Positions 10,599 to 20,091 of a stretch of DNA of 64,000 nt are shown here, one piece after another. The stretch covers positions 1 to 64,000 of the forward strand of contig JANSLP010000158.1 of assembly GCA_029298735.1 (NCBI GenBank), read 5' to 3'. How positions within the stretch are numbered: the stretch's first letter is position 1; every line of letters starts with the position of its first letter. Source of the stretch: Ophiostoma sp. CBS 140.51 (taxonomy: Eukaryota > Ascomycota > Sordariomycetes > Ophiostomatales > Ophiostomataceae). Both the position numbers and the translations under genes were made by a program. The notes beneath the pieces were generated by a model. That model had not been told where the DNA came from, ran no database searches, and worked only from the letters and a program-made list of their open reading frames with translations.

Positions 10599-11240
10599 TG
10601 TTGTGTGAATGGGCTGCCTGTGTTGACGAGTGAGAGGAGAAAGAGAAAGGGAAAAGAGAAGAAAGAGAGACAGAGGAGCGGGAAGATCAGATAAATATCG
10701 ACGGGGGTCACCGGCGTTAAAAAGAGCTCAAGCCAAAAGATTGGTCGAGGCCACGCCACCCTCGGCGTAAACGTCTCGCTGAAACGACAAAAACGACAAA
10801 CAATCAAGTTAATACCGAGACGAATTGAGACGAATTGCATGCAGTGTGCACGTCGCAAGCATCCACCAAACAAGGCCTGGGCCGCGTCATTGTTCTATTG
10901 CTCTAGCCGATAGCGGTCTGGATCCGCATTGACAGTGGTCAAGGCCGCGTGGGCTGTGGGCTGTCAGGGCCACCACGTACCCATGATAAAAATAGTGGTT
11001 AGCGCGCCAAGTGATTAGATCGATAAGATCAGATAGCGGAAAACCAAGCAGCAAACAGCAAACAAGCATATGACTGTTGAACTTGACAGGAACTGTCGTA
11101 GAAAGGGGAAAACAGATCAAAAAATTGTGCAAGTGGACATGATATATTTCAAAAAAAAAAATTAAAAAATTGTATGTAATTTCCAAAACGAGAATATTGC
11201 CCAAAAGGAAGAAAAGGGGAAAGGAGCACCACCCACTTTC
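10599..11240. other. Intergenic, promoter of the secreted protein gene
   Basis: The right flank of the minus-strand conserved secreted gene; its pyrimidine-rich leader shows as purine-rich sequence on the plus strand near 10620-10680. An A11 tract sits near 11150. The stretch also holds the 3' flank of the next minus-strand gene. No coding frame is supported. Confidence 0.5.
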
Positions 11241-12333
11241 TCACGCCAGGAACTCACTCCCGGTGACCTTCTTGGACTCAACCAGGATGATATCCCACAG
11301 CTTCTTGGCCGTACCATCACTCCGCAACCCGGCAAGCACTTCGTCGACACGCGGCGGCGAGGGTTCGCCCTTGTTGCTGATTGTGTACACACCACTGCCC
11401 ATCTTGCCAATACTACCCCGGGCCACCTCGAGACCGTTTTGCAAAGAGACACCGTCACTAGCAGCACCGCCCTTGCTAGATGCAAACCGGGCACTGGTCG
11501 AGTAAAACAGGTGCATCTCGGCACACTCGTCAATGGGCGTCCGAATCAGCGGGCCCAGCAGATTGGTCACACCGATCAAGACCTTCATGCCAAAACCCTC
11601 AGCGTCGCGCGTGATGCCGCTCTGAACAACACCAGGCACATCGTGGACAAATCCAATATCAAGTGCGTCTGCAAAATTCCCTTGAATCTTCTCAAGCAAA
11701 AGAGTCTGTGCCGACGCAAACTGGTCGCGGCGCTGGCGCAGCGGGAAACCAATGCCGGCCAGGTTGTCCATATCAATGGGGCCCTCGCATGTGGCGGCCA
11801 TGACGCAGACGACGCGCTTTAGAGTGGTGGCACGCTGGAGGAGAGGCAGAAGATTGAGGATGAAGCGCGTACGGGAGTGCATACCCAAAGAGGCGGCGAG
11901 GGAGATGCCTTCCGAGGTGACTGAGAGATACGTGAAAATTTAGAAATCGAGAACATCTTATGGAAGGGAAGGTCGACTTACCCGCGCTGAATGCCATTGA
12001 CCCTTGGGTCTGGAACAGGATGTTGATGGCCGTCTCCTTGGCCCGGATCTTGTTGCAAATGTCGTCGACCATCTTGAGCAGACTAATGTCTCCCTGGATA
12101 AACTCGAATGTGCTGCTCGGGCCGAGAGCACGGCACTCGGCCAGGATACGTGTCGCATTGGGCTCGGAACGGCCGACAATGTAGGCACGCGAGTTGCAGG
12201 TGTACTTGGCAAACGCCTTGATCGTGTACTCCCCGACACCACTCGTACCGCCGACAAAGACAGCAACGAGGCCCTTGGGGAAGGTCGATGCGATGCGTTG
12301 ATTGGAGGCAACTGCCTCGGAAAGGGCGACCAT
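11241..12333 (-). CDS. Atypical short-chain dehydrogenase/reductase
   Basis: Two exons, 11982-12333 and 11241-11920, spliced over a 61-nt intron (11921-11981, donor GTAAGT, acceptor CTCAG); the product is 343 aa. The first real ATG is at 12333. Residues 23-46 form the Rossmann entry with the glycine motif GGTSGVG (28-34), and VGRSEPNA (53-60) fits the end of beta-2 with an NADP-favouring Arg. Past the splice site the protein continues with a helix-rich SDR core. The usual Tyr-x3-Lys catalytic pair is not visible where it should fall (around FASAQTLLLEKI), which is typical of a fungal SDR subgroup seen near secondary-metabolism genes but makes the activity uncertain. It sits upstream of a C6 factor and the choline oxidase on the same strand. 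Confidence 0.8.
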
Positions 12334-12723
12334 TTTGGTGATTTGTCGTAAGAAAGACAAGAAGAGGGGAGGAGAAAGAAGGCGAGTGTCGATGAAGCTG
12401 GGCCAGTCGGTTTCTTTCCAAGACTGTTTGGTCTCTTCTTCTTCCTTCCTTTCTCCAAGGAGAGCTCGTATGTTTTATATTCAGACGATTAAACAGCCTT
12501 CCAAAAAGCCGTCTTCTATTCTGCTGCATGGCCATCTTGTCATTCCTGTCGTTGTCGGTGTAAGAAGAAATGACGCTAAACCAAAAATAGCGATACGAAC
12601 CTCTTTCAGCGATACGACAGGCGCTAAATCGAGTGCCGACTGCCCTAAGCTCCAGGGGGCGTCCAGTGGTCCGGAGATAGGATAACTTCTCGACGGGATG
12701 CAATGTTTCCCGCAACATAGAGT
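12334..12723. other. Promoter of the SDR gene
   Basis: A 390-nt gap between two minus-strand genes. It contains the leader of the SDR (pyrimidine-rich on the minus strand) and the 3' end of the C6 factor gene. No gene seen. Confidence 0.5.
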
Positions 12724-14190
12724 TCATCCATTGTGCAGCCAGTTGTGAAGAGCCTTCTCCATGGTGGCAGCCCGTCCATGGGCCCACCAACAAGTTTTCT
12801 CTGGGAGTACTTGGCGTACAGTCCGGTAGAAATGGTAGAGGACAAGGAATGCGTCCATGTCGTTGTTGTGGACAAGAGCCACAAAGGTGCCACGGCAGAG
12901 GATGGGAAACGAAAAGACGCAGCGTGTAAGGTCGGCCAGAAGAGATGTGGGAAGCTCCGTCGGTGTTTTCGAGTCCGAGTAGGAAGACTGGTTCTCTGGT
13001 AGAAACGACATGAGTAGGCAGAGACCGCCAACCACATGTGCATATCCACCGTCATCAGTCGAGAGTGATGTAGTGGTGGTGACAGGGTCGGCTCTTGGCT
13101 TCCACAACGAGGTCTTTGACGAGTCTTGGAGCCGTACGAATGGAGGTGGCTTCTCTTCTAGACGTCCCCTCATCTCACCGGCAACGTTCCCTTCTGGCCG
13201 GCGAGCAAAGTAGTCCCGGTACGCCTCCACCGACTCGCTGCTGATCCTTGCGTGCTCGTTTAGTGCAACGGCCGGGTTGTGCTGGATGTACGGGATAAAG
13301 ACCGAGTCAGGCTGGTGGCGAAGAGCTTCGGGCACACTCTGGAGGAAGACTTGTTTGAGGCTCGCACTGAATGTGAACAGCCGGTCTCTCTCCATGTCGA
13401 GCCCGGTCTCGCCGTGGCGCGCACCGCCATGTCTGGCAAAGTCCGTACTCGACCACAGCTCAAACTGCAGCAGAGTGGACGTCGCAATAAATGCATCGAG
13501 ATGCGTTGCTGTGAAAAAGTCCTTCGTCTGCAGCTCCTGCCGGAAACCGGCGAGGGCACGGCAGAGGTGACTGGAGGCGGCGGCTGTGTAGGAGGCGGTC
13601 TCTGGGTCGTTTGGTGCTGACAGCGACGACAAGTGCCGCGAAGAAACGCAAAGCACGGCATTGGCCAGAAACTCAAACTGAAAGCTCAGTTGTAGTGCTG
13701 CATCCCAGGCAGCGGCATCAAACACGAGCGTCGATGCCGTGTGCGTCTGGAAGTGGTGAAGCAGCTTGAGGTGCAGCAGGTTGACGACGGCGTCGGATGC
13801 GTGCGTTGAGGAGTTGAGTGGTCCCATGCTTGCCATTGCTTTCGGGGCAGCCTGCCGCAGCCTCATCTCTTGCGTCGCCTTTGGCCGTTCTGGCCTGTCC
13901 GGCCGTTCACACCATTCACCCCGACGCCGGCAGCCCGCACACGGCATCTCCTCATTGCACTGTTTGTTAGCACTCTGAATGAATTGATCTAGTCGTATGA
14001 GGGGACTTACTTTCAACCGCCTCCGCTTGCAATTGTCACAACCCAGCTTCGACTTCCGATGTCCCTGTCGCTGTCGAGCCGGGTCCATGGGCAGGCCCTT
14101 TGGAAGCTCGGCGAGGACGGCCTTGTTGTCGGTATGCGGGCCGGCCGCAAAGACGAACGTACTCGTCAAGTCTTCGAGTGTTGGTGCCAT
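12724..14190 (-). CDS. Zn(II)2Cys6 transcription factor beside the choline oxidase gene
   Basis: Two exons, 14011-14190 and 12724-13959, encode 471 aa. The 51-nt intron (13960-14010, donor GTAAGT, branch GCTAAC, acceptor CAG) falls exactly before the third cysteine of the zinc cluster. After splicing the cluster is Cys51-x2-Cys54-x6-Cys61-x5-Cys67-x2-Cys70-x6-Cys77, preceded by GHRKSKLG, a common basic lead-in of UPC2-like C6 proteins. The rest is helical (for example LLHLKLLHHFQTHTAS) and fits the fungal-specific regulatory domain. The intron length is a multiple of three and the intron has no stop, so an unspliced message would still be read through. The gene lies between the SDR and the choline oxidase, all on the minus strand, so a local regulatory role is plausible but unproven. 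Confidence 0.87.
   Translation of the reverse strand: MAPTLEDLTSTFVFAAGPHTDNKAVLAELPKGLPMDPARQRQGHRKSKLGCDNCKRRRLKVSPLIRLDQFIQSANKQCNEEMPCAGCRRRGEWCERPDRPERPKATQEMRLRQAAPKAMASMGPLNSSTHASDAVVNLLHLKLLHHFQTHTASTLVFDAAAWDAALQLSFQFEFLANAVLCVSSRHLSSLSAPNDPETASYTAAASSHLCRALAGFRQELQTKDFFTATHLDAFIATSTLLQFELWSSTDFARHGGARHGETGLDMERDRLFTFSASLKQVFLQSVPEALRHQPDSVFIPYIQHNPAVALNEHARISSESVEAYRDYFARRPEGNVAGEMRGRLEEKPPPFVRLQDSSKTSLWKPRADPVTTTTSLSTDDGGYAHVVGGLCLLMSFLPENQSSYSDSKTPTELPTSLLADLTRCVFSFPILCRGTFVALVHNNDMDAFLVLYHFYRTVRQVLPEKTCWWAHGRAATMEKALHNWLHNG
13960..14010 (-). other. In-frame, stop-free 51-nt intron inside the zinc cluster
   Basis: The donor GTAAGT, branch GCTAAC and terminal CAG are all canonical. 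Retention would add 17 residues between Cys54 and Cys61, changing the spacing from 6 to 23 without a frame shift. Confidence 0.8.
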
Positions 14191-14623
14191 TGTTGCTCGT
14201 GAATTGCAGTGCAACAGCGCCGTATCATAGTCGCAGACGCGTTCTGTGGTGGTGATGGTAGAACCGGATTTAATGAGAAATGCGCCGACATCGACAAAGG
14301 AAGTCACGATCCAAGGCATCACGTGCGGCCTCAACAAAAATGTCAACAATCTCGATCAAGCAATTACATCTTAAAAATATGTATTGATTCATAAATTCTT
14401 TTGTCTTTTGTCTTTACGACATCATCTGCTTTTATATGGCTGGTATTCGCTCAATTTCCAAAGCATTTTCAAAATAGTTGTGAGCTTGCACGCATGCGTG
14501 ACGTGACGCTCCAAAATCGTATCCAAAATTGAATCCTAAATCGCCTAAATCACTTTTATCTGTCTCCCCAATTCTCCAGCCATGCTCGCTGGCTCGCTGG
14601 CTCGCCAGCTTCGCCAGCTTCGC
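14191..14623. other. Promoter of the second C6 factor
   Basis: A 433-nt gap between the C6 factor start and the 3' end of the choline oxidase gene, both on the minus strand. AT-rich at 14340-14480. No gene seen. Confidence 0.5.
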
Positions 14624-16282
14624 CTACAGTCTCGCCTCGGTCCGGCCGTTGGCCTCCTCGATAATCATCTCCGCACACCGCTCGGCCACACCCAGCACCG
14701 TCAGCATCGGGTTGATGGTCGGGATCGTCGGGAAAATGCCCGCATCGGCAATCCGCAGCCGGCGCATCCCGCGCACGCGCAGACGCTCGTCCACCACGGC
14801 CAGGGCATCGTCGCCCATGCGCGTGGTACCGACCGGGTGGTAAACCGTGTGGGCAGCGCGACGGGCGTACTCGCTAATGGCCTCGTCGGTCTGGACCTGC
14901 GGGCCGGGGGCCACTTCGCGCACGATCCAATCCTTGAAGGGTGCCTGCTCGGCAATCTTGCGGGCGGCGCGGATGCCGTGGACAAACGTGGCGGCGTCGT
15001 AGCCCTCTGGGTCGGTAAAGTAGCCAAAGTCGAGCGCGGGCTTGACATTGGGGTCGGCGCTCGTCAGGTACAGAGTACCGCGCGAGCGGGGACGGGGGAT
15101 GTTGGGCGTCATGCAAAAGGCATAGCCCGACTTGGGCACCTCATACCCCAGACGCTCCGTGTTGAGCGTGAAAGGAATCTGGTAGCAGTGCATCATGACG
15201 TCGGCAATGTCGCCATCGGGCAGGCCCGCCGGATTGGCGGCGCTCTTGCGGCCCTTGTCGGCATTGGGCGGCTCGCGGCGCAAGAAGATGCCGGCATCCG
15301 AGTCCATGGTGGTCTGGTTCTCGGGGACGGGCTTGTTGAGCTCAAAGATGATGATTGTCTCGGGGTGGTCGCCCAGATTCTTGCCGACGCCCTGGATGTC
15401 CTTCACAACTGGAATGCCGAGGGGTGCGAGCTGCTCGCGCGGGCCGATACCGGACAGCAGCATGAGACGTGGCGTGTCGACCGCGCCGGCGCACAGAATC
15501 GTCTCGATGCGTGACCGCAGCGCGCGCAGAGAACCGTCCTTGAGCTTGAGGTCCACGCCCAGCACCTCGTCGGTGCCCTTGGCGACATTAATCTTGGACA
15601 CCCAGGCTTCCGTGAGAATAGTCAGGTTCGGCCGCGACTCCTCGCCGCGCAGGATGGGGTGGATGTAGGCGACCGACGCCGAGGACCGGTAGCCGTTGTC
15701 CGGGTTGTAGCTGACCGAAAAGAAGCCAACACCCTGGCGCAGGGCGCCCGTGCTCTTAATCTCGCGGTTAAAGTCGTTGATAATGGGAATGTCGAGGGCC
15801 GAGCTACAGGCCTCGACCCAATCCTTGCACAGCTGGTTCTGGTGGTTGGCGTGGACGACCTGCACGGTATTGCGCAGCTTGTCGAGCGCCTTCATGAAGA
15901 CAGGGAACGTCCAGCCCTTGGCGCCCATGGACTGCCACACCTTGAGGTCAAACTCAAACGGACGGAACGAAATCAGAGTGTTGTGGGATGAGCAGCCGCC
16001 CAGCACTTTGGCGCGCGAGTGGCGGATGTGCGAGTTGCCCATGGGCTGCTCTGTGGTGCCGTAGTCATAGTCGAGCTCGCCGCCGAGCAGGGACAGCCAC
16101 TGGCGCAGATCCAGCACGCGGTTGTCCATGAAGTCGCTGGGGCCGGCCTCGATCAGCAGAATCTTCTTCTCGGGCAGCGCAGCGGCGAGGCGCGAAGCGA
16201 TAACGCAGCCAGCCGTGCCACCGCCGACGATGACATAGTCGAAGCTGTCGACCTGCGACGGGGGAAGATACGTCGTCGTCAT
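14624..16282 (-). CDS. Choline oxidase (GMC flavoprotein), probably peroxisomal
   Basis: A single-exon protein of 552 aa. It should oxidise choline through betaine aldehyde to glycine betaine with FAD and O2, releasing H2O2. GMC signs: the ADP-binding motif VGGGTAGCVIASRL (19-32), LGGCSSHN (94-101) and the C-terminal HPVGTTRMG (482-490). Against bacterial choline oxidase, as I remember it, the match runs along the whole chain (RHSRAKVLGGCSSHN, a DHPE segment, MMHCYQIPF, YFTDPEGYD, TVYHPVGT, INPMLTV). Active-site counterparts are His100 (flavin attachment), Glu308, His365, Val480, His482 and Asn524; the Ser two residues after the flavin His is Thr102 here. The last three residues, ARL, fit a type-1 peroxisome signal. 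The betaine-aldehyde dehydrogenase is divergent, 2 kb away. A generic choline dehydrogenase or alcohol oxidase is the alternative. Confidence 0.88.
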   Translation of the reverse strand: MTTTYLPPSQVDSFDYVIVGGGTAGCVIASRLAAALPEKKILLIEAGPSDFMDNRVLDLRQWLSLLGGELDYDYGTTEQPMGNSHIRHSRAKVLGGCSSHNTLISFRPFEFDLKVWQSMGAKGWTFPVFMKALDKLRNTVQVVHANHQNQLCKDWVEACSSALDIPIINDFNREIKSTGALRQGVGFFSVSYNPDNGYRSSASVAYIHPILRGEESRPNLTILTEAWVSKINVAKGTDEVLGVDLKLKDGSLRALRSRIETILCAGAVDTPRLMLLSGIGPREQLAPLGIPVVKDIQGVGKNLGDHPETIIIFELNKPVPENQTTMDSDAGIFLRREPPNADKGRKSAANPAGLPDGDIADVMMHCYQIPFTLNTERLGYEVPKSGYAFCMTPNIPRPRSRGTLYLTSADPNVKPALDFGYFTDPEGYDAATFVHGIRAARKIAEQAPFKDWIVREVAPGPQVQTDEAISEYARRAAHTVYHPVGTTRMGDDALAVVDERLRVRGMRRLRIADAGIFPTIPTINPMLTVLGVAERCAEMIIEEANGRTEARL

Positions 16283-18244
16283 GGTGGAGGTGGGGGTGTG
16301 TTGTCGTGTTGTCGTTTAGATGAAAGATCAAAGACGGAGGGGTCCGATCACGTCAGCTCAGGGTCCGGACGGCACGGGAAGCGGGCACGGGAAGATGGCG
16401 GCAGGAGAGGCCAATAAAATCAAACTGAAACTCGTGAAGCTTTTCAACGACAGGCAGTCTCGCAAAAGAAAGACAAAAAGAGTGAAGATAAAAAAGGAAA
16501 GAAGACAAAGTGATGGAAAGTGCTTCGAAAAGCTTAGCAAAAAATAAGAACTTAAAATAAGGGCCGCAATGTATGGAGTAGACAGGAAGAACAAAAACCA
16601 GAAGACAAAAGGAAGAAAAAAGAAAGCCGCCAGGCCGCCAAAAAGATAAAGAAACCAAGGAGACCCTTGTTTGCCGATCTCACCACTAACAAAGAACATT
16701 CTTCCACCCTTCCACCCTTCGAACCAACAGGTACGCACGCATGTCACTCATAAGCACACATTATCATCCACGCGCACAGTACACACACTCGGCACACGCA
16801 CACACAAGATTGAGTACATTTTTTCAAGTTGAACACGCGACAGGTGGACAGCAGACGGCTATCGTTCCGCTATTACACCGAACCCATCACCCATCCCCGC
16901 TCACACTGCATTGTGTCCTCTCTTCGTCTTGGTTTCGTCTCCTCCTCCTCTCCTCCCCCACCGCTTCGTATCAGCAAAGGCTTCCCCCGCCCAGGACCAG
17001 TCCAGTAGTATCGTGTCCATTTGTCTTTTTTTTGGTCTTTTTTGTCTTTTGCCTTGGTTTGCATTCTTGGCTTCGACGGTTCAAGCTTTTATGGAACTCT
17101 TAATGGCACCACTTGACCTTTTTGACCCTCTTCTTTCGTCTTCAAATGCAGGCCGATGCGAGCTTGTCCAAAGACAGTATCTGCAAGCGTGCCGGCAGGC
17201 ACAATAAAATATGCACTTGGACTTGACTTGCACTCAAAACTGGAATCTGATCTTCCAAAACCTCCGTTCCCTACCCCTGGTCGTCGCTCAAGAACGCCGT
17301 CGTCTCGAGGTCTTTGACACGCTTTTGGCAGGCAGTTTCGCAGTTTGAGGCAGTTCCTCGCTGGTGGACAAGTGGGCCCCTCGAGGGAATCCTTCTGTAA
17401 GTGGATTTGAGGTGGAGTGCCCTGCAGAAGCGCTGCAGATTTCCAGAAAGCGGCCCCGCCGCCGCCCCAGTGTAGTTTTTTTTAGCCCCGTTCGCCTACC
17501 CAGAGTGTTGTTTCTGGAGGTGCGACTGCCGCTTTCCTCCCCCATTTACGCCCGTCCATACACCTGAAGCCCGTGCGCTGCAGACTTTTTTGCTCGCTAG
17601 CGCCTTGTGACGTCACAGTGCGCCCGCTCTCTCGACTGCTTGCCCCTCACTGTATTCTGCGCGAACGGAGGACTCCGTATTTGCTTTTTTTCTTTTTGTC
17701 TCTTTTTCTTTTTTTCCGCTCCCTTTCTTTTGTATCTTCCGTTCACAGAACCCTGGTCTTACGTAACACTTGTATCCCCTCACTCGTCTTAGGATCTACT
17801 GTACAACGAACTCGCTGTTGGTGACAAACTTTCTTCCCATCACGGGCATTTTTTACGATTGCCGATAAAAAAGAGTTCTTTAGTCATTATCTGCATTCTG
17901 CAATCAATCTGCAGGGACTCAATTTTGTCTTCTCCGTCGTTTTTGCTTGCCTTTTTGGTACTTTGGACGATACCATCCATTTTCTATCCTGCAGCTTGGC
18001 ACCTTTGCACCTTCCTCCATAGGCTCGACACACCTTCCTTTGCTGAACGCCGTCTTTATCCCGTTCCGTCTATTTTTGCTTCTTGGACTTGGCAGTCTTT
18101 GCTCGACAGCGTTTGATGCTTGTGATACTGCAACCATCACGACCACTCACTCTCGTTTTCCGACAAGTCCAACGACACTCCCGTCCTTTCTTCCACACAA
18201 CACACACAGAGCAAACACACCTCCGCTCAGGGAACCCCCTCAAG
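16283..18244. other. 2-kb divergent control region of the choline oxidase and dehydrogenase genes
   Basis: No supported gene. The plus strand is strongly pyrimidine-rich from about 16890 to 18240 and purine-rich from 16400 to 16660, consistent with long leaders running both ways. CA-rich sequence lies at 16750-16810. CCCCT/AGGGG pentamers occur about six times, near chance for this length. The dehydrogenase frame stays open upstream of its chosen start to 18083 and includes an in-frame ATG at 18116. Confidence 0.5.
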
Positions 18245-19762
18245 ATGTCTCAACCACAAGAGCCCGACCGGCACACCTTTTACAACGGCAAGCCGCAGCC
18301 GTCCTCTTCGTCTTCCTCCTCGTCCTTCACCTCCATCTATCCAGGCACCAACAAGCCCGTCGCCCGCATCCACACCTCCTCCCCTGCCACCATCGACGCC
18401 GCCGTCGCCAGCGCCCAGGCCGCCTTCCCGGGCTGGTCCACCACACCCCCCATCGAACGCTCCCGTATCCTCCTCCGCGCTGTCGCTCTGCTCCGCAGCC
18501 GCAACGATGACCTCGCCCGCGTCGAGACTCTGGACTCGGGCAAACCCTACAGCGAGACCTCGACCGTCGACGTCGTCACCGGCGCCGATGTGCTCGAGTA
18601 CTATGCAGGGCTAATCGCCTCAGGCGGTCTGAACGGCGAACACTTTACCCTCCGGCCTGGTGCCGGCGGCGCTGTCGTACAGACCTCGAAAGAGCCTCTG
18701 GGCGTGTGCGCAGCCATTGGCGCATGGAACTACCCACTGCAAATTGCCCTCTGGAAGTCTGCACCCTGTCTGGCGGCCGGCAACACGCTCGTCTACAAGC
18801 CGAGCGAGTTTACGCCGCTGCATGCGCAGTCGCTGGCGGAAATCTACAAGGAGGCCGGTGTGCCTGACGGCGTGTTCAATGTTGTCTACGGTGCCGGCGA
18901 GGTGGGTGCCGCCCTTACGGCGCACCCGACCATTGCCAAGGTCAGCTTTACCGGGCAGGTCAGCACGGGTCGGCGCGTGGCCGGCGCGGCCGCGGGCCAT
19001 CTCAAGTATGTCACAATGGAGCTCGGCGGCAAGAGCCCGCTCGTTGTGCTGCCCGACGCCGACATGAGCCAGGCAGTCGACGGCGCCATGATGGCCAACT
19101 TTTACAGCTCGGGCCAGGTCTGCACCAACGGCACGCGGGTGTTTGTGCCCGCGGCACGCAAGGCCGAGTTCGAGACGACTCTGTTGCAACGGATGCAGCA
19201 TGTGCGCGCTGGCGACTTGTTTGACATGGCCACCAATTTCGGCCCCCTCAGCAGCCAGACGCACCGCGAAAAGGTCTTGGCGTACATCCGCCACGGCATT
19301 GAAAAGGACAAGGCCAAGCTGTTGTGCGGTGGTTTGGGCCGTCCTGAGAATATCCCCCAGGATCTGAAGGACGGCTTCTGGGTCCAGCCGACTGTCTTTA
19401 CCAACTGCACCGACGACATGAAGATTGTGCGCGAGGAAATCTTTGGCCCCGTGCTGTGCATCCTGCCCTACGACACCGTCGACGAAGCCGTGACGCGGGC
19501 CAACACCACCGAGCTGGGCCTGGCCGCGGGTGTCTTTGGCCGCGACCTGAACCAGTGCAAGGAGGTCGTTGCTGCTCTGCAGGCGGGCATCACCTGGGTC
19601 AACACCTGGGGCGAGTCGCCGGCCGAAATGGCTGTTGGCGGCTGGAAGCAGAGTGGTCTGGGTGTTGAGAACGGTCGTCGGGGTCTGGAGGCATGGCTGC
19701 GCAACAAGAGCACGCTGATTGAGATGAGCGGCAGTGTGGCGACCGTATTCTCGAAGCTGTGA
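18245..19762 (+). CDS. Betaine-aldehyde dehydrogenase, C-terminal SKL
   Basis: A single-exon NAD(P)-dependent aldehyde dehydrogenase of 505 aa from the ATG at 18245 (A at -3, good context). It fits the betaine-aldehyde group: IGAWNYPLQIALWKSAPCLAAGN (begins at 158) is the BADH-type segment with Asn162, the general base is Glu259 in VTMELGGKSP, and the catalytic Cys293 lies in FYSSGQVCTNGTRV. Reaction: betaine aldehyde to glycine betaine. The chain ends in FSKL, a canonical type-1 peroxisome signal. It is divergent from the choline oxidase gene, so the two steps of glycine betaine synthesis sit side by side. A Ser run (20-27) near the N-terminus is low-complexity. An in-frame ATG at 18116 would add 43 mostly basic and hydroxylated residues. 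Confidence 0.9.
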   Translation: MSQPQEPDRHTFYNGKPQPSSSSSSSSFTSIYPGTNKPVARIHTSSPATIDAAVASAQAAFPGWSTTPPIERSRILLRAVALLRSRNDDLARVETLDSGKPYSETSTVDVVTGADVLEYYAGLIASGGLNGEHFTLRPGAGGAVVQTSKEPLGVCAAIGAWNYPLQIALWKSAPCLAAGNTLVYKPSEFTPLHAQSLAEIYKEAGVPDGVFNVVYGAGEVGAALTAHPTIAKVSFTGQVSTGRRVAGAAAGHLKYVTMELGGKSPLVVLPDADMSQAVDGAMMANFYSSGQVCTNGTRVFVPAARKAEFETTLLQRMQHVRAGDLFDMATNFGPLSSQTHREKVLAYIRHGIEKDKAKLLCGGLGRPENIPQDLKDGFWVQPTVFTNCTDDMKIVREEIFGPVLCILPYDTVDEAVTRANTTELGLAAGVFGRDLNQCKEVVAALQAGITWVNTWGESPAEMAVGGWKQSGLGVENGRRGLEAWLRNKSTLIEMSGSVATVFSKL

Positions 19763-20091
19763 GGTGAGGCAAGGCAAGAGGGAAAGAAAAGTAAAGTTTG
19801 AAAAGTTTTTTCATCTAAAAAGCGATATATTTTGGAATAGCCTGCAATGATACACCTTTAGAGCGTAATATGATGAAGCACCAGGAACGTGATGACACGG
19901 AGTTTATTCGACGCGAAGTCGTCCGGAGATGAAATTCGCGCGATGGATTCGTGATGGATGTAACATCCGGAGATCGAGGAACGGAGATCGAAAGTTAGGT
20001 CCATTACCATAGACCTGGGATTGAACATCCTGACCATCCTTAAGCCGGTCGTCTCAACTTCGGGATAAGATAAGATGGCCAGAACTCTAGA
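19763..20091. other. 3' flank of the dehydrogenase gene
   Basis: Holds the terminator of the betaine-aldehyde dehydrogenase. No gene seen. Confidence 0.5.

Noticed and set aside
14582..15514. 310-codon plus-strand frame opposite the choline oxidase
   Set aside because: Antisense shadow of a well-supported GMC gene.
16283..18244. Stress-response (CCCCT/AGGGG) sites between the betaine genes
   Set aside because: About six sites were seen, including 17274, 17377, 17643, 17776, 18236 and 16338, but roughly four are expected by chance in this length on two strands.
18620..19777. 385-codon minus-strand frame opposite the aldehyde dehydrogenase
   Set aside because: Antisense shadow caused by GC-biased third positions; no domain recognised.
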